From Pseudobutyrivibrio sp. ACV-2 (GTDB taxonomy: Bacteria > Bacillota > Clostridia > Lachnospirales > Lachnospiraceae): a stretch of DNA of 64,000 bases. Where the stretch lies: assembly GCF_900107545.1 (NCBI RefSeq), contig NZ_FNQZ01000006.1, positions 1 to 64,000 of the forward strand, given 5' to 3'. The notes under the pieces are model-generated. The model was not told the DNA's origin, ran no database searches, and was given only the letters and a program-made list of their open reading frames with translations. The position numbers and the translations under genes are program-made. Each line of letters starts with the position of its first letter. The stretch's first letter is position 1. Positions 34,715 through 45,032 of this stretch are shown piece by piece.

Positions 34715-35776
34715 ATGATTACTAGGATTATGGATGTTTCTTTAGAGCCAATCAATATGGAATATATCAGAGAGGCTTCAGAAATTTTAAGAAATGGTGG
34801 GCTTGTAGCATTTCCCACCGAAACAGTATATGGATTAGGCGGAGACGCCACGGACAAAGAAGCTTCGAGAAAGATATATCAAGCAAAGGGTCGTCCATCG
34901 GATAACCCTTTAATTGTGCATATAGCAGAATATCAGCAGTTGGAGAGCATTACAAAGGATCTGCCAGAAACGGCAAAAAAATTGGCAGATGCATTTTGGC
35001 CAGGACCTCTCACAATGGTTTGCAATAAAAACGAGGTTATTCCATACGAGACTACAGGAGGTCTTGATACAGTGGCAGTCAGAATGCCAAACAATCCTGT
35101 GGCTCTGGCACTTATAAGGGAAAGCGGATGTATGATAGCAGCGCCAAGCGCCAACACATCAGGCAGACCAAGCCCTACCAAGGCAAGTCATGTATATGAG
35201 GATTTATCAGGAAAAATCGAAGCCATTTTAGATGGTGGCCCTGTAGATATAGGGCTTGAATCTACAATCGTTGATTTAACAGAAGATGTGGTCACTATTT
35301 TAAGACCTGGCTACATCAACATGGAAATGTTAAAAGAGGTTGTAGGAGAAGTCAGAATAGACCCAGGCATTGTTTATAATGACAAAGGAACTACTGCAGG
35401 GGCTAAACCAAAGGCTCCGGGAATGCGTTATAAACACTATGCACCAAAGGGTGATTTGACAATTGTTGCAGGTGATGAAAAAAAGGTTGTTGAAACTATC
35501 AATAGACTTGCCTTAGAGGGGATTGAGGCAGGCAAAAAGGTAGGTATCATTGCTACCGAAGAAACCAAAGATAAGTATGATTGCGGGGAAATACTTGTAG
35601 TTGGTGACAGGTCAGATGAAAAGAGCATAGCTCACAACCTATACAATATTTTGCGAGAATTTGATGAATTGGAGACAGATTTGATTTATTCAGAAAGCTT
35701 TGCCACACCTAACATGGGGCAGGCTATTATGAACAGACTACTTAAGGCTGCGGGACAAAAGACCTTAAATGTCTAA
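34715..35776 (+). CDS. L-threonylcarbamoyladenylate synthase (Sua5/YwlC/TsaC)
   Basis: A 353-residue enzyme for the first step of t6A37 tRNA modification, making threonylcarbamoyl-AMP from Thr, bicarbonate and ATP. The YrdC domain has GLVAFPTETVYGLGGDA, KGRPSDNPLIVH and SANTSGRPSPT. A C-terminal Sua5 domain (about 210-353, after APGMRYKHYAPKG) makes it the long form. The frame opens at a TTG (34709), but that lies next to the -10 box. The ATG at 34715 gives MITRIMDV. No ribosome binding site is seen, so the message may be leaderless. An ATG at 34730 is an alternative. Confidence 0.9.
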   Translation: MITRIMDVSLEPINMEYIREASEILRNGGLVAFPTETVYGLGGDATDKEASRKIYQAKGRPSDNPLIVHIAEYQQLESITKDLPETAKKLADAFWPGPLTMVCNKNEVIPYETTGGLDTVAVRMPNNPVALALIRESGCMIAAPSANTSGRPSPTKASHVYEDLSGKIEAILDGGPVDIGLESTIVDLTEDVVTILRPGYINMEMLKEVVGEVRIDPGIVYNDKGTTAGAKPKAPGMRYKHYAPKGDLTIVAGDEKKVVETINRLALEGIEAGKKVGIIATEETKDKYDCGEILVVGDRSDEKSIAHNLYNILREFDELETDLIYSESFATPNMGQAIMNRLLKAAGQKTLNV

Positions 35777-35790
35777 AAGAGGGTTGAGGG

Positions 35791-36243
35791 ATGAATAATA
35801 TTAACAGAGTGATTTTTGCGTCTGGAAGTGGGACGTCACGAGCACCTATGGCTGCTGCCATATTTCGCTCGTTTCCACATCCAAGGTCAATTATTTGCGA
35901 AGCAAGGGGGCTGATAGTTCAGTTTCCTGAGCCCTTGAATCAAAAAGCTGAGGCCATTCTTATCAGTAATGGCATTGAGCTTAAGGATTATTCTTCCAAA
36001 CAGCTTCAAAACTCAGATTTTACTGAGAACACGCTGGTTATAACAATGGAAGAAGCGGGGCGGCAAAAGATTTTAAGTGAATATGAAAATGCCACTGAGG
36101 AGAACACCAGACTTCTTAATGAGCTTGTGGGGGACGAGCTTGAAGTTATGGACCCTTACGGTGGTTCAGTACAAACCTATGGTTTATGTTATGAGGTTTT
36201 GAAGGCATCGATTGAAAAGCTTATTAAACTGTTAGAGGTTTAA
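35791..36243 (+). CDS. Low-molecular-weight phosphatase-like protein lacking the catalytic Cys
   Basis: A 150-residue protein with the LMW-PTP/arginine-phosphatase fold. The P-loop, normally C-x5-R-S, reads FASGSGTSRAPMAAAIF, so the nucleophilic Cys is Ser; the general-acid loop MDPYGGS is kept. It follows the Sua5-type gene by 14 nt, a pairing also seen in Bacillus, where ywlE lies close to ywlC. Here it is probably a non-catalytic or altered relative, perhaps binding phospho-protein. Confidence 0.7.
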   Translation: MNNINRVIFASGSGTSRAPMAAAIFRSFPHPRSIICEARGLIVQFPEPLNQKAEAILISNGIELKDYSSKQLQNSDFTENTLVITMEEAGRQKILSEYENATEENTRLLNELVGDELEVMDPYGGSVQTYGLCYEVLKASIEKLIKLLEV

Positions 36244-36297
36244 TGGTTTTACCTATATTACTAGAGATTATGACTGGAATGTATTGGAGGAGAGACC

Positions 36298-36783
36298 ATG
36301 AGTGATAAGAGACTTGATTATATTAGCTGGGATGAATACTTTATGGGCGTTGCAGTTCTGTCGGGTATGAGATCTAAGGACCCAAACACACAAGTTGGAG
36401 CGTGTATTGTTAGCCAGGATAATAAAATCCTTTCAATGGGCTACAATGGTTTTCCAAATGGATGTTCAGATGACGAGTTCCCTTGGGCAAGAGTAGGGGA
36501 CCCTCTGGAAAATAAATATTTCTATACAACACACAGCGAGTTAAATGCGATTTTGAACTATAGGGGAGGTTCACTTGAGGGCTCAAAGCTGTACGTATCA
36601 CTTTTCCCATGTAATGAATGTGCCAAGGCTATTATACAGTCGGGCATAAAAACGATTATTTATGACAGTGATAAATACGAAAACACACCGTCTGTCATTG
36701 CATCTAAGAGGATGCTCAGAGCAGCCGGGGTTGAGTTTTATCAGTATCAACACACAAATAGAGAAATTTCTATTACGCTTTAG
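36298..36783 (+). CDS. dCMP deaminase/ComEB-like cytidine deaminase family protein
   Basis: A 161-residue zinc deaminase. The zinc site is THSELNAIL (His and catalytic Glu; HSE for the usual HAE) and PCNECAK. DPNTQVGACIVS is the typical dCMP-deaminase lead-in. It should convert dCMP to dUMP for thymidylate synthesis. The start follows GGAGGAGAG. The ATP synthase operon begins 54 nt downstream. Confidence 0.88.
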   Translation: MSDKRLDYISWDEYFMGVAVLSGMRSKDPNTQVGACIVSQDNKILSMGYNGFPNGCSDDEFPWARVGDPLENKYFYTTHSELNAILNYRGGSLEGSKLYVSLFPCNECAKAIIQSGIKTIIYDSDKYENTPSVIASKRMLRAAGVEFYQYQHTNREISITL

Positions 36784-36837
36784 ATTCGGGTTTTTACAGT
36801 ATACTAAGGGCCACTGGTCCTGCTATAGGAGCATACA

Positions 36838-37155
36838 GTGAAGGACAAAAATAAACAGAATCGAGAAGTAGCAAATGCACTTGTAATGGTGCTGCAATTT
36901 GGAATCAATGCTATAGTGCCTATACTTTTATGTATGGCTATTGGCATTTTTATAGATAAGCTTACAGGCATTGAGGGTCATTGTTTTACAATTGCAGGAA
37001 TTCTAATTGGAATCCTTGCAGGTTTTAATGGGGCTTACCGGTCGGTGAAGGGATACCTTAAGAATGAGGAAACCCCTGGACAGCGGGCGAGACGACTGGA
37101 AAAAGAAGCTTTAGAAAAAGCTATGGAAAACAAAGATCAAGGGAGAATTGAATAA
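36838..37155 (+). CDS. AtpZ/AtpI family F-ATPase accessory protein
   Basis: A 105-residue protein with two membrane helices (about 14-34 and 48-70) linked by GIFIDKLTGIEG, and a charged C-terminal tail. It fits the AtpZ/AtpI family that often opens F-ATPase operons and is linked to cation handling or c-ring assembly. The GTG start follows AGGAG by 7 nt. Confidence 0.8.
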   Translation: MKDKNKQNREVANALVMVLQFGINAIVPILLCMAIGIFIDKLTGIEGHCFTIAGILIGILAGFNGAYRSVKGYLKNEETPGQRARRLEKEALEKAMENKDQGRIE

Positions 37156-37164
37156 GGATAAGAC

Positions 37165-37569
37165 ATGATTAAATGGATGAAGCGACTAAATCAGGCATTA
37201 CCAATGCTTGTTTTGGGAATACTTGCTTATGGACTACTTGTAGAGCTGATTGGAGTTTGGTTTGTCGGCGACAAAATCAGATATACTACCGGACTTATCA
37301 TAGGAATAGCCTGCGCAATAGGACTGGCTATTCACATTGCGATGATTATTGAGGAGTCAGTAAGAATTGGGGAGGGACATGAAAAAATTTTGTCCTTCAA
37401 ATCGGTTATGAGATATTTGGTTTTGTGCGTAGTAATGATTGTTATGAGCTATTTCAAACTAGGAAATATGTTTACAGCAATCATAGGGATTCTCGGGCTT
37501 AAGGTTAGTGCTTATGCACAGCCTTTGCTAAATAAGTTTATTGCAAAATTAAATAATAGGAGGAGGTGA
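37165..37569 (+). CDS. atpI: ATP synthase subunit I-like protein
   Basis: A 134-residue membrane protein with four hydrophobic segments (for example LPMLVLGILAYGLLVELIGV and YLVLCVVMIVMSYF). Its size and place between atpZ-like and atpB match the variable ATP synthase subunit I, which helps assemble the c ring. Sequence conservation in this family is weak, so the name rests largely on position. Confidence 0.75.
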   Translation: MIKWMKRLNQALPMLVLGILAYGLLVELIGVWFVGDKIRYTTGLIIGIACAIGLAIHIAMIIEESVRIGEGHEKILSFKSVMRYLVLCVVMIVMSYFKLGNMFTAIIGILGLKVSAYAQPLLNKFIAKLNNRRR

Positions 37570-37573
37570 AAGT

Positions 37574-38302
37574 GTGACAGAAGGAATTTTACTGGCCTCG
37601 AGCGATACTGTGGACATGATAAAAGGCTTGGTTTCGTACAAGGTCTTCGGACAGGAAGTCTGGATTACCACTTCCCATGTGTGCATAGCACTCGTTTGGC
37701 TTTCATTGGTGATTTTCTCCATAATTGCCGGCAGAAAGCTAAAGCATGCCACTGAAGTTCCTGATACCTTCCAAAACATCTTAGAGCTGATAGTATCGCT
37801 TTTGGATGGAATTGTGGAAGGAAGCATGGGTAAGCACGCATCAGTGTTTGCAAACTGGATTTGTACGATATTCTGCTTTATTTTGGTATCGAACTTATCT
37901 GGTTTGGTTGGCTTAAGACCACCAACAGCCGATTATGGTACGACACTGGCTCTTGCATTAATTACCTTTGTTTGCATTCATGTAGTCAAAATCAGGCACC
38001 AGAGCGCAAAGGACATTTGGATTGACAAGTGTTCTCCATTGCCACCTTGGTTGCCAATATGGCTTCCTATCAATGTTATTTCTGATATTGCGGTGCCAAT
38101 TTCTATGTCACTACGTTTGTTTGCAAACGTTCTTTCAGGAACAATCATTATGGGTCTTGTGTATGGATTGCTTGGAAAGTTTGCGATTATATGGCCTGCA
38201 GCATTGCACGTCTATTTCGATATTTTCTCAGGCGCTATCCAGACCTACGTATTCTGTATGTTGACTATGACGTACATAACTCAAAGCTATGGAGATTCTT
38301 AA
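37574..38302 (+). CDS. atpB: ATP synthase subunit a
   Basis: A 242-residue F0 stator/channel subunit. Conserved helix features include SNLSGLVGLRPPTADYGTTLA and the essential Arg in SMSLRLFANVLSGTI. The GTG start lies behind AGGAGGTGA. With the c ring it forms the ion path. Confidence 0.95.
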   Translation: MTEGILLASSDTVDMIKGLVSYKVFGQEVWITTSHVCIALVWLSLVIFSIIAGRKLKHATEVPDTFQNILELIVSLLDGIVEGSMGKHASVFANWICTIFCFILVSNLSGLVGLRPPTADYGTTLALALITFVCIHVVKIRHQSAKDIWIDKCSPLPPWLPIWLPINVISDIAVPISMSLRLFANVLSGTIIMGLVYGLLGKFAIIWPAALHVYFDIFSGAIQTYVFCMLTMTYITQSYGDS

Positions 38303-38605
<303 letters not shown>

Positions 38606-38607
38606 AT

Positions 38608-38695
38608 ATATCAAGGAGGGACCCTTTAGGGAGGTTCCTTGATATCCAGAAGTGCCCATTTGCGAAGCAAATCTTTAATGGCACTTCTTCAATAA
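38608..38695 (+). repeat. Hairpin element, copy C (atpE-atpF gap)
   Basis: First half: a 10-bp stem ATATCAAGGA/TCCTTGATAT (38608-38617 with 38636-38645) enclosing GGGA-CCC-TTTA-GGG-AGGT. Second half: a 9-bp stem AGAAGTGCC/GGCACTTCT (38648-38656 with 38680-38688) enclosing C, the hairpin ATTTGC-GAA-GCAAAT and CTTTAAT. It follows the same plan as copy B with different stem bases. Confidence 0.75.
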
Positions 38696-38739
38696 GTTAG
38701 AGTAATAAATTTTTAGGAAGTTAAGGAGGGCTAAAAGTT

Positions 38740-39255
38740 TTGGAAAGACTATTTGATTTGGACTTTCAATTGCTAAATGATGCTGTACTTTTAGCCATAG
38801 CAGTATTCTTCCTATTCCTCATAATGTCATACAATCTTTTTAATCCGGCGCGTAAGCTGTTGCAGGATAGAAAGGATGGCATTGCAAGGGATATTGCAGA
38901 TGCAAAAAGAGATAAGGAAGAGGCAGAAAAGCTAAAGGCAGAGTACGAAGCAAAGCTTAAGGACATTGGTAAAGAAAAGGATGCTATCTTAAGTGAAGCA
39001 AGACAGAAGGCCTTAAAGAATGAAACCAAGATTGTAAGCGATGCTAAGGAAGAGGCTGCCGCAATCGTTGCAAGAGCAGGCGAGGAAGCAGAGCTTGAAA
39101 AGAAGAAGGTTGCAGATGAGGTTAAACAGGAAATTATTTCTGTTGCAGCAGTTATGGCACAGAAGGTTGTAGCTGCAAACATCGATACAACTATTCAGAA
39201 CACCTTAGTAGAGCAAACTCTTAAGGAAATGGGTGAAAAAACATGGCTAAATTAG
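38740..39255 (+). CDS. atpF: ATP synthase subunit b
   Basis: A 171-residue stator subunit: one N-terminal membrane helix (about 12-32, AVLLAIAVFFLFLIMSY) and a long Lys/Glu/Ala-rich coiled coil. It starts at TTG (38740) behind AAGGAGGG and overlaps atpH by 13 nt. Peripheral-stalk partner of subunit delta. Confidence 0.93.
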   Translation: MERLFDLDFQLLNDAVLLAIAVFFLFLIMSYNLFNPARKLLQDRKDGIARDIADAKRDKEEAEKLKAEYEAKLKDIGKEKDAILSEARQKALKNETKIVSDAKEEAAAIVARAGEEAELEKKKVADEVKQEIISVAAVMAQKVVAANIDTTIQNTLVEQTLKEMGEKTWLN

Positions 39256-39809
39256 TCTCAAACGTATATGGTGATGCGTTATTTGAGCTAGCCGTGGAAA
39301 CAGGAAAGGTCGATGACTTCTTAGCAGAAGCCGAAGGCGTAATAGAAGTTGTAAAAACAAACGACGGCTTTTCTCAAATGATGAATCATCCAAAGATCAA
39401 TAAAGAAGAAAAGCTTCAGATTATCGACGATATTTTCAAGGGCAGAGTAAGTGGTGAGATGGTTGGACTCCTTAGAATGCTTGAGGAGAAGGACCACATC
39501 AAGGACACCGAGGATGTTTTGAAATACTTTATTGAAAAAGTATACGACTTCAAAAAAATCGGTCGTGCATCGGTTTCCACACCATTTGAGCTTACCGCAG
39601 CTCAGAAAAAGGATGTCGAGAAGCGTTTGCTTCAAACTACCGATTATAGTTCGTTTGTAATGAACTATACAGTAGACCCTGATTTAATCGGGGGAATGGT
39701 AATTCGCATCAAAGATAGAGTCGTTGATAGTTCTATCAAGACTCAGATTAATAAATTGTCACACGAGTTATCAAATATTCAATTGAAAGTAGGTGAATGC
39801 GCTCCATGA
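39243..39809 (+). CDS. atpH: ATP synthase subunit delta
   Basis: A 188-residue OSCP/delta protein: [19 protein letters not shown] at the N-terminus and the C-terminal [23 protein letters not shown] motif. It links the peripheral stalk to the alpha/beta head. It overlaps both atpF and atpA, so the three are translationally coupled. Confidence 0.93.
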   Translation: MAKLVSNVYGDALFELAVETGKVDDFLAEAEGVIEVVKTNDGFSQMMNHPKINKEEKLQIIDDIFKGRVSGEMVGLLRMLEEKDHIKDTEDVLKYFIEKVYDFKKIGRASVSTPFELTAAQKKDVEKRLLQTTDYSSFVMNYTVDPDLIGGMVIRIKDRVVDSSIKTQINKLSHELSNIQLKVGECAP

Positions 39810-41311
39810 ATTTAAAACCAGAAGAAATTAGCTCGGTTATTAAAGAGCAAATGAAACGCTATGCAGCGCAGCTTGACGTGGCAGACGTAGGTACTGTTAT
39901 TCAGGTTGCCGATGGAATCGCACGTATTCACGGATTACAGAATGCTATGCAGGGCGAACTTCTTGAGTTCCCTGGCGAAGTGTATGGCATGGTCTTAAAC
40001 CTTGAGGAAGACAATGTTGGTTGTGTTCTTTTAGGAAACGATAAGAACATCAATGAAGGCGATCAGGTTAAAACAACAGGTCGTGTTGTTGAGGTTCCAG
40101 TCGGAGACGCTATGCTTGGACGTGTAGTTAATGCACTTGGACAGCCTATCGATGGAAAGGGACCTATTGATTCTTCAAAGTTCCGTCCAATCGAGCGTGT
40201 TGCTTCGGGTGTTATCTCACGTAAATCCGTAGATACTCCATTACAGACAGGTATTAAAGCTATCGACTCCATGATCCCTATCGGACGTGGACAGCGTGAG
40301 CTTATTATCGGTGATAGACAGACTGGTAAGACTGCTATTGCTATCGATACAATCATCAATCAAAAGGGACAGGGCGTAAAATGTATTTACGTAGCAATTG
40401 GTCAGAAGGCATCTACAGTAGCAGCCCTTGTTAAAACACTTGAAGAGTACGGTGCTATGGCTTGGACAACAGTTGTTGCCGCTACAGCATCAGAGCTTGC
40501 ACCACTTCAGTATATCGCACCTTATTCAGGATGTGCTATCGGTGAGGAGTGGATGGAAAATGGTCAGGATGTACTTATCATCTATGATGACCTAAGTAAG
40601 CATGCTACTGCATACCGTACACTCTCATTACTTCTTCGTCGTCCACCAGGACGTGAAGCTTACCCAGGTGATGTATTCTACTTACACTCAAGACTTCTTG
40701 AGCGTGCTGCAAGACTTTCAGACAAGCTTGGCGGCGGTTCTCTTACCGCTCTTCCAATCATTGAGACACAGGCAGGCGACGTATCAGCATACATCCCTAC
40801 AAACGTTATCTCAATTACTGATGGTCAGATTTACCTTGAGACAGAAGCATTTAACGCAGGTTTCAGACCAGCCGTAAACGCAGGTCTTTCAGTATCCCGT
40901 GTAGGTGGTTCTGCTCAGATTAAGGCTATGAAGAAAATCGCTGCTCCTATCCGTGTGGAGCTGGCACAGTATAGAGAGCTTGCTGCTTTCGCACAGTTTG
41001 GTTCAGAGCTTGATGCAGATACAGCTGAAAAGCTGGCACAGGGTGAAAGAATCAAGGAAATGTTAAAGCAGCCACAGTACGCTCCAATGCCTGTAGAGTA
41101 TCAGATTATGATTATCTATGCTGCTACAAAGAAATACTTACTTGATATTCCAACAGCAGATATTCAGGCTTTCGAAAAGGCTCTGTTTGATCTTGTTGAT
41201 ACAAAGTATCCAGAAATTCCTGAAGCTATCAGAAGCACAAAGGTACTTGAGGATGCTATGGAGCAGAAGCTTATTTCTGCTATCGAGGAGTGTAAGAAGA
41301 CATACAAGTAA
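39806..41311 (+). CDS. atpA: ATP synthase subunit alpha
   Basis: A 501-residue F1 alpha subunit with [13 protein letters not shown] (P-loop, near 170) and [22 protein letters not shown]. The frame permits a start at 39797, but AGGTG at 39791-39795 is properly spaced only from the ATG at 39806, which gives the conserved [15 protein letters not shown] start. It overlaps the atpH stop by 4 nt. Confidence 0.96.
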   Translation: MNLKPEEISSVIKEQMKRYAAQLDVADVGTVIQVADGIARIHGLQNAMQGELLEFPGEVYGMVLNLEEDNVGCVLLGNDKNINEGDQVKTTGRVVEVPVGDAMLGRVVNALGQPIDGKGPIDSSKFRPIERVASGVISRKSVDTPLQTGIKAIDSMIPIGRGQRELIIGDRQTGKTAIAIDTIINQKGQGVKCIYVAIGQKASTVAALVKTLEEYGAMAWTTVVAATASELAPLQYIAPYSGCAIGEEWMENGQDVLIIYDDLSKHATAYRTLSLLLRRPPGREAYPGDVFYLHSRLLERAARLSDKLGGGSLTALPIIETQAGDVSAYIPTNVISITDGQIYLETEAFNAGFRPAVNAGLSVSRVGGSAQIKAMKKIAAPIRVELAQYRELAAFAQFGSELDADTAEKLAQGERIKEMLKQPQYAPMPVEYQIMIIYAATKKYLLDIPTADIQAFEKALFDLVDTKYPEIPEAIRSTKVLEDAMEQKLISAIEECKKTYK

Positions 41312-41326
41312 GGAGGGTGATCTGTT

Positions 41327-42193
41327 ATGGCCTCAATGAGAGACATAAAAAGAAGAAAACAGAGTGTATCAAGCACTCAGCAGATCACTAAGGCCATGAA
41401 GCTTGTATCTACAGTAAAGCTGCAGAAGGCTCGTGCAAAGGCAGAGCAGACTACACCGTATTTCAACGCTATGTACAATACGATTTGCAGTATGCTTGCC
41501 AAGGCTGGTTCAGTAAACAACAAATACCTTAGAGACAACGGTTCAAACAAGGTGGGCGTTATCGTCATCACTTCTAACCGTGGTCTTGCAGGTGGATACA
41601 ATTCAAACATTGTAAAAATGATTACTGGTTCAGATTTAGATGCGGAGAATGTAAAGCTTTATGTAGTAGGTCATAAAGGCGGTGAAAGCCTTTCTCACAA
41701 GGGATATGAAGTCGTTAAGGATTATTCTCCAGTGATGGAGGCCCCAACCTATGCAGATGCTATAACAATCTGCAAAGATGTTCTTGAAGCATATGCAAGT
41801 GGGGAAATCGGACAGATTTACCTTGTGTACACACACTTCAAAAATACTGTTAGCCAGATTCCAAAGCTCATGAAGCTGCTCCCAGCAGAGATTGCAGAAG
41901 AGGACGTAGAGGCTGCCAAATCTTCAGGTTCAGAAGCACTTATGAACTTCGAGCCAAATGAGGAGGAGGCATTAGACCTTATCGTTCCTAAGTATGTAAC
42001 ATCGCTTGTGTATGGCGCATTAGTTGAGGCTGTAGCCTCAGAAAATGGTGCCAGAATGCAGGCCATGGATTCAGCTACAAATAATGCCGAGGAAATCATT
42101 AGTGATCTATCATTAAAATACAATCGTGCCCGCCAGGGATCAATTACTCAGGAATTAACCGAGATTATCGCTGGTGCAGAGGCTTTAAGTTAG
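41327..42193 (+). CDS. atpG: ATP synthase subunit gamma
   Basis: A 288-residue central-shaft subunit: MASMRDIKRRKQSVSSTQQI at the N-terminus, ITSNRGLAGGYNSNI in the middle and the C-terminal helix SLKYNRARQGSITQELTEI. The RBS is AGGAGGGTGA. Confidence 0.95.
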   Translation: MASMRDIKRRKQSVSSTQQITKAMKLVSTVKLQKARAKAEQTTPYFNAMYNTICSMLAKAGSVNNKYLRDNGSNKVGVIVITSNRGLAGGYNSNIVKMITGSDLDAENVKLYVVGHKGGESLSHKGYEVVKDYSPVMEAPTYADAITICKDVLEAYASGEIGQIYLVYTHFKNTVSQIPKLMKLLPAEIAEEDVEAAKSSGSEALMNFEPNEEEALDLIVPKYVTSLVYGALVEAVASENGARMQAMDSATNNAEEIISDLSLKYNRARQGSITQELTEIIAGAEALS

Positions 42194-42201
42194 GAGAGTG
42201 A

Positions 42202-43599
<1,398 letters not shown>

Positions 43600-43609
43600 G
43601 AGGTGGCTT

Positions 43610-44011
43610 ATGGCAGATAACACCTTTAAAGTTTCAATCATCACTCCTGAGCGAACCTTCTATGAAGGCGAGGCTGTCATGGTTGAATTTAATACGGTGG
43701 AGGGACAGATTGGTGTATATCCAAAGCACATTCCTCTCACCACTGTTATTGCGCCGGGCATTTGCACAATACATGAGGCAGAAGGTCAGAAGAGAGCAGC
43801 TGTACATGCAGGCCTCGCTGAAGTTTTGCCTGACAAGGTAACACTGCTTGCAGAAATTGCTGAGTGGCCTGAAGAAATTGATTTGGAAAGAGCCCGCAGC
43901 GCAGAAGATAGAGCAAGGGAGCGTATCGCAAATAAGGCCGAAAATATTGATTTGTTACGTGCTGAAATTGCTCTAAAGAAGGCATTAGTTCGTCAGGACT
44001 TAAAGGCCTAA
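43610..44011 (+). CDS. atpC: ATP synthase subunit epsilon
   Basis: A 133-residue epsilon subunit: N-terminal beta sandwich (TFKVSIITPERTFYEGEAVM, GQIGVYPKHIPL) and a C-terminal helical hairpin (DLERARSAEDRARERI). It couples the shaft to the c ring and can inhibit ATP hydrolysis. The RBS is GGAGGTGG. Confidence 0.94.
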   Translation: MADNTFKVSIITPERTFYEGEAVMVEFNTVEGQIGVYPKHIPLTTVIAPGICTIHEAEGQKRAAVHAGLAEVLPDKVTLLAEIAEWPEEIDLERARSAEDRARERIANKAENIDLLRAEIALKKALVRQDLKA

Positions 44012-44033
44012 GCTATGAGGGGAGGAAAGTACC

Positions 44034-44258
44034 ATGCTAGATGCTGATACCAAACGAGATATAGAGGAACTCAAGAGACAATTATCTGTTCTAGAAAGTC
44101 AGGAAGAAGACCTGATGAAGGAACTGGAAATACTTCGTGCGCGAAAGACTGAAGTGAAAGAGAAACTTAGGGACTTGAGTAATGACGATAAGTACCAGCA
44201 GGAAATGCTAACTATGGTCTATCAACAACGACATGGTAAGCCTTCCAATGAAAAATAA
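44034..44258 (+). CDS. Small coiled-coil protein at the end of the ATP synthase operon
   Basis: A 74-residue, highly charged, wholly helical protein (DIEELKRQLSVLESQEEDLM, LEILRARKTEVKEKLRDL) with no recognised domain. It lies 22 nt after atpC with GGGGAGG ahead of its ATG and before the operon terminator, so it is cotranscribed with the ATP synthase genes. Whether it acts on the enzyme is unknown. Confidence 0.65.
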   Translation: MLDADTKRDIEELKRQLSVLESQEEDLMKELEILRARKTEVKEKLRDLSNDDKYQQEMLTMVYQQRHGKPSNEK

Positions 44259-44271
44259 ATAATTTATTTGG

Positions 44272-44296
44272 GGCACCGCTTTGGCGGTGCCTTTTT
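44272..44296 (+). terminator. Terminator of the ATP synthase operon
   Basis: GGCACCGC (44272-44279) and GCGGTGCC (44284-44291) form a perfect stem followed by five T residues. Confidence 0.88.
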
Positions 44297-44300
44297 AAAT

Positions 44301-44329
44301 TTGCACTTTACAATAATCAAGGGTAAAAT
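44301..44329 (+). promoter_or_regulatory. greA promoter
   Basis: TTGCAC (44301-44306), a 17-nt spacer, TAAAAT (44324-44329). Confidence 0.65.
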
Positions 44330-44361
44330 TTAAGGAAATAGTTTAATATTTGGAGGTAGTA

Positions 44362-44865
44362 ATGGGAGAAAGATTAACCAAGGGTGATATAGAAAAAATT
44401 CAGGCTGAAATCGATGAGCGAAAGTTGGTACTTCGCCCAAAGCTTTTGGAAGAGGTAAAGGAAACAAGAGCTCAGGGAGATTTATCAGAAAACTTTGAGT
44501 ATCATGAGGCAAAACGTGCAAAAAACATGAACGACAGTCGCATCCGCTATCTTGAGAAAATGCTCAAGTTTGCTGAAGTGGTAGATGACAGCAGCGCAGA
44601 TGATGAAGTCGGGATCAATAATACAGTTACAATTTATATTCCAGAGGATGATTGTGAGGAAACCTACAAGCTTGTAACCAGCATTAGAGGTAACTCTCTT
44701 AAGGGCCTGATTTCTATTGAATCTCCACTTGGAGCTGCAATACGTGGAAAACATGTGGGCGATAGAGTAATGGTAAAAGTAAATGATAATTATTCCTACG
44801 AAGTAGAGATTCGTACGATTGATAAAACATCGACAGACGAAGACGATAAGATAAAGAGATATTAA
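44362..44865 (+). CDS. greA: Transcription elongation factor GreA
   Basis: A 167-residue GreA: N-terminal coiled coil with RAQGDLSENFEYHEAKRAK carrying the acidic tip that enters the RNA polymerase channel, and C-terminal FKBP-like domain (ISIESPLGAAIRGKHVGD). It promotes cleavage of backtracked transcripts. A TTG at 44350 overlaps the GGAGG ribosome binding site, so the ATG at 44362 is preferred. Confidence 0.94.
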   Translation: MGERLTKGDIEKIQAEIDERKLVLRPKLLEEVKETRAQGDLSENFEYHEAKRAKNMNDSRIRYLEKMLKFAEVVDDSSADDEVGINNTVTIYIPEDDCEETYKLVTSIRGNSLKGLISIESPLGAAIRGKHVGDRVMVKVNDNYSYEVEIRTIDKTSTDEDDKIKRY

Positions 44866-44927
44866 TATAACACAAGATACAGATTAGGTGAAGGTTTGGA
44901 TTAAGATATATTTTACCTAAGTAAAAA

Positions 44928-44963
44928 GGCGCATAGCAATAGGTTTGCTATACGTCTTTTTTG
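44928..44963 (+). terminator. greA terminator
   Basis: Positions 44928-44940 pair with 44946-44958 (12 of 13 positions, one G-U), followed by a T-tract. Confidence 0.7.
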
Positions 44964-44968
44964 CAGTA

Positions 44969-44999
44969 TAGACATTTTTAGTAAATAATATGGTAGAAT
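44969..44999 (+). promoter_or_regulatory. Promoter-like direct repeat 1 (before the AAA-ATPase gene)
   Basis: TAGACA (44969-44974), 19 nt, then extended -10 TGGTAGAAT. It matches 46495-46525 at 28 of 31 positions, including the spacer. Confidence 0.65.
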
Positions 45000-45032
45000 T
45001 AGAAATGACTTAAACAGGAGGATAAATGATTT

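Noticed and set aside
38766-39182. 138-codon open frame on the minus strand opposite atpF
   Set aside because: It mirrors the Lys/Glu/Ala-rich coiled coil of subunit b, giving a low-complexity Ser/Ala/Phe-rich translation with no RBS.
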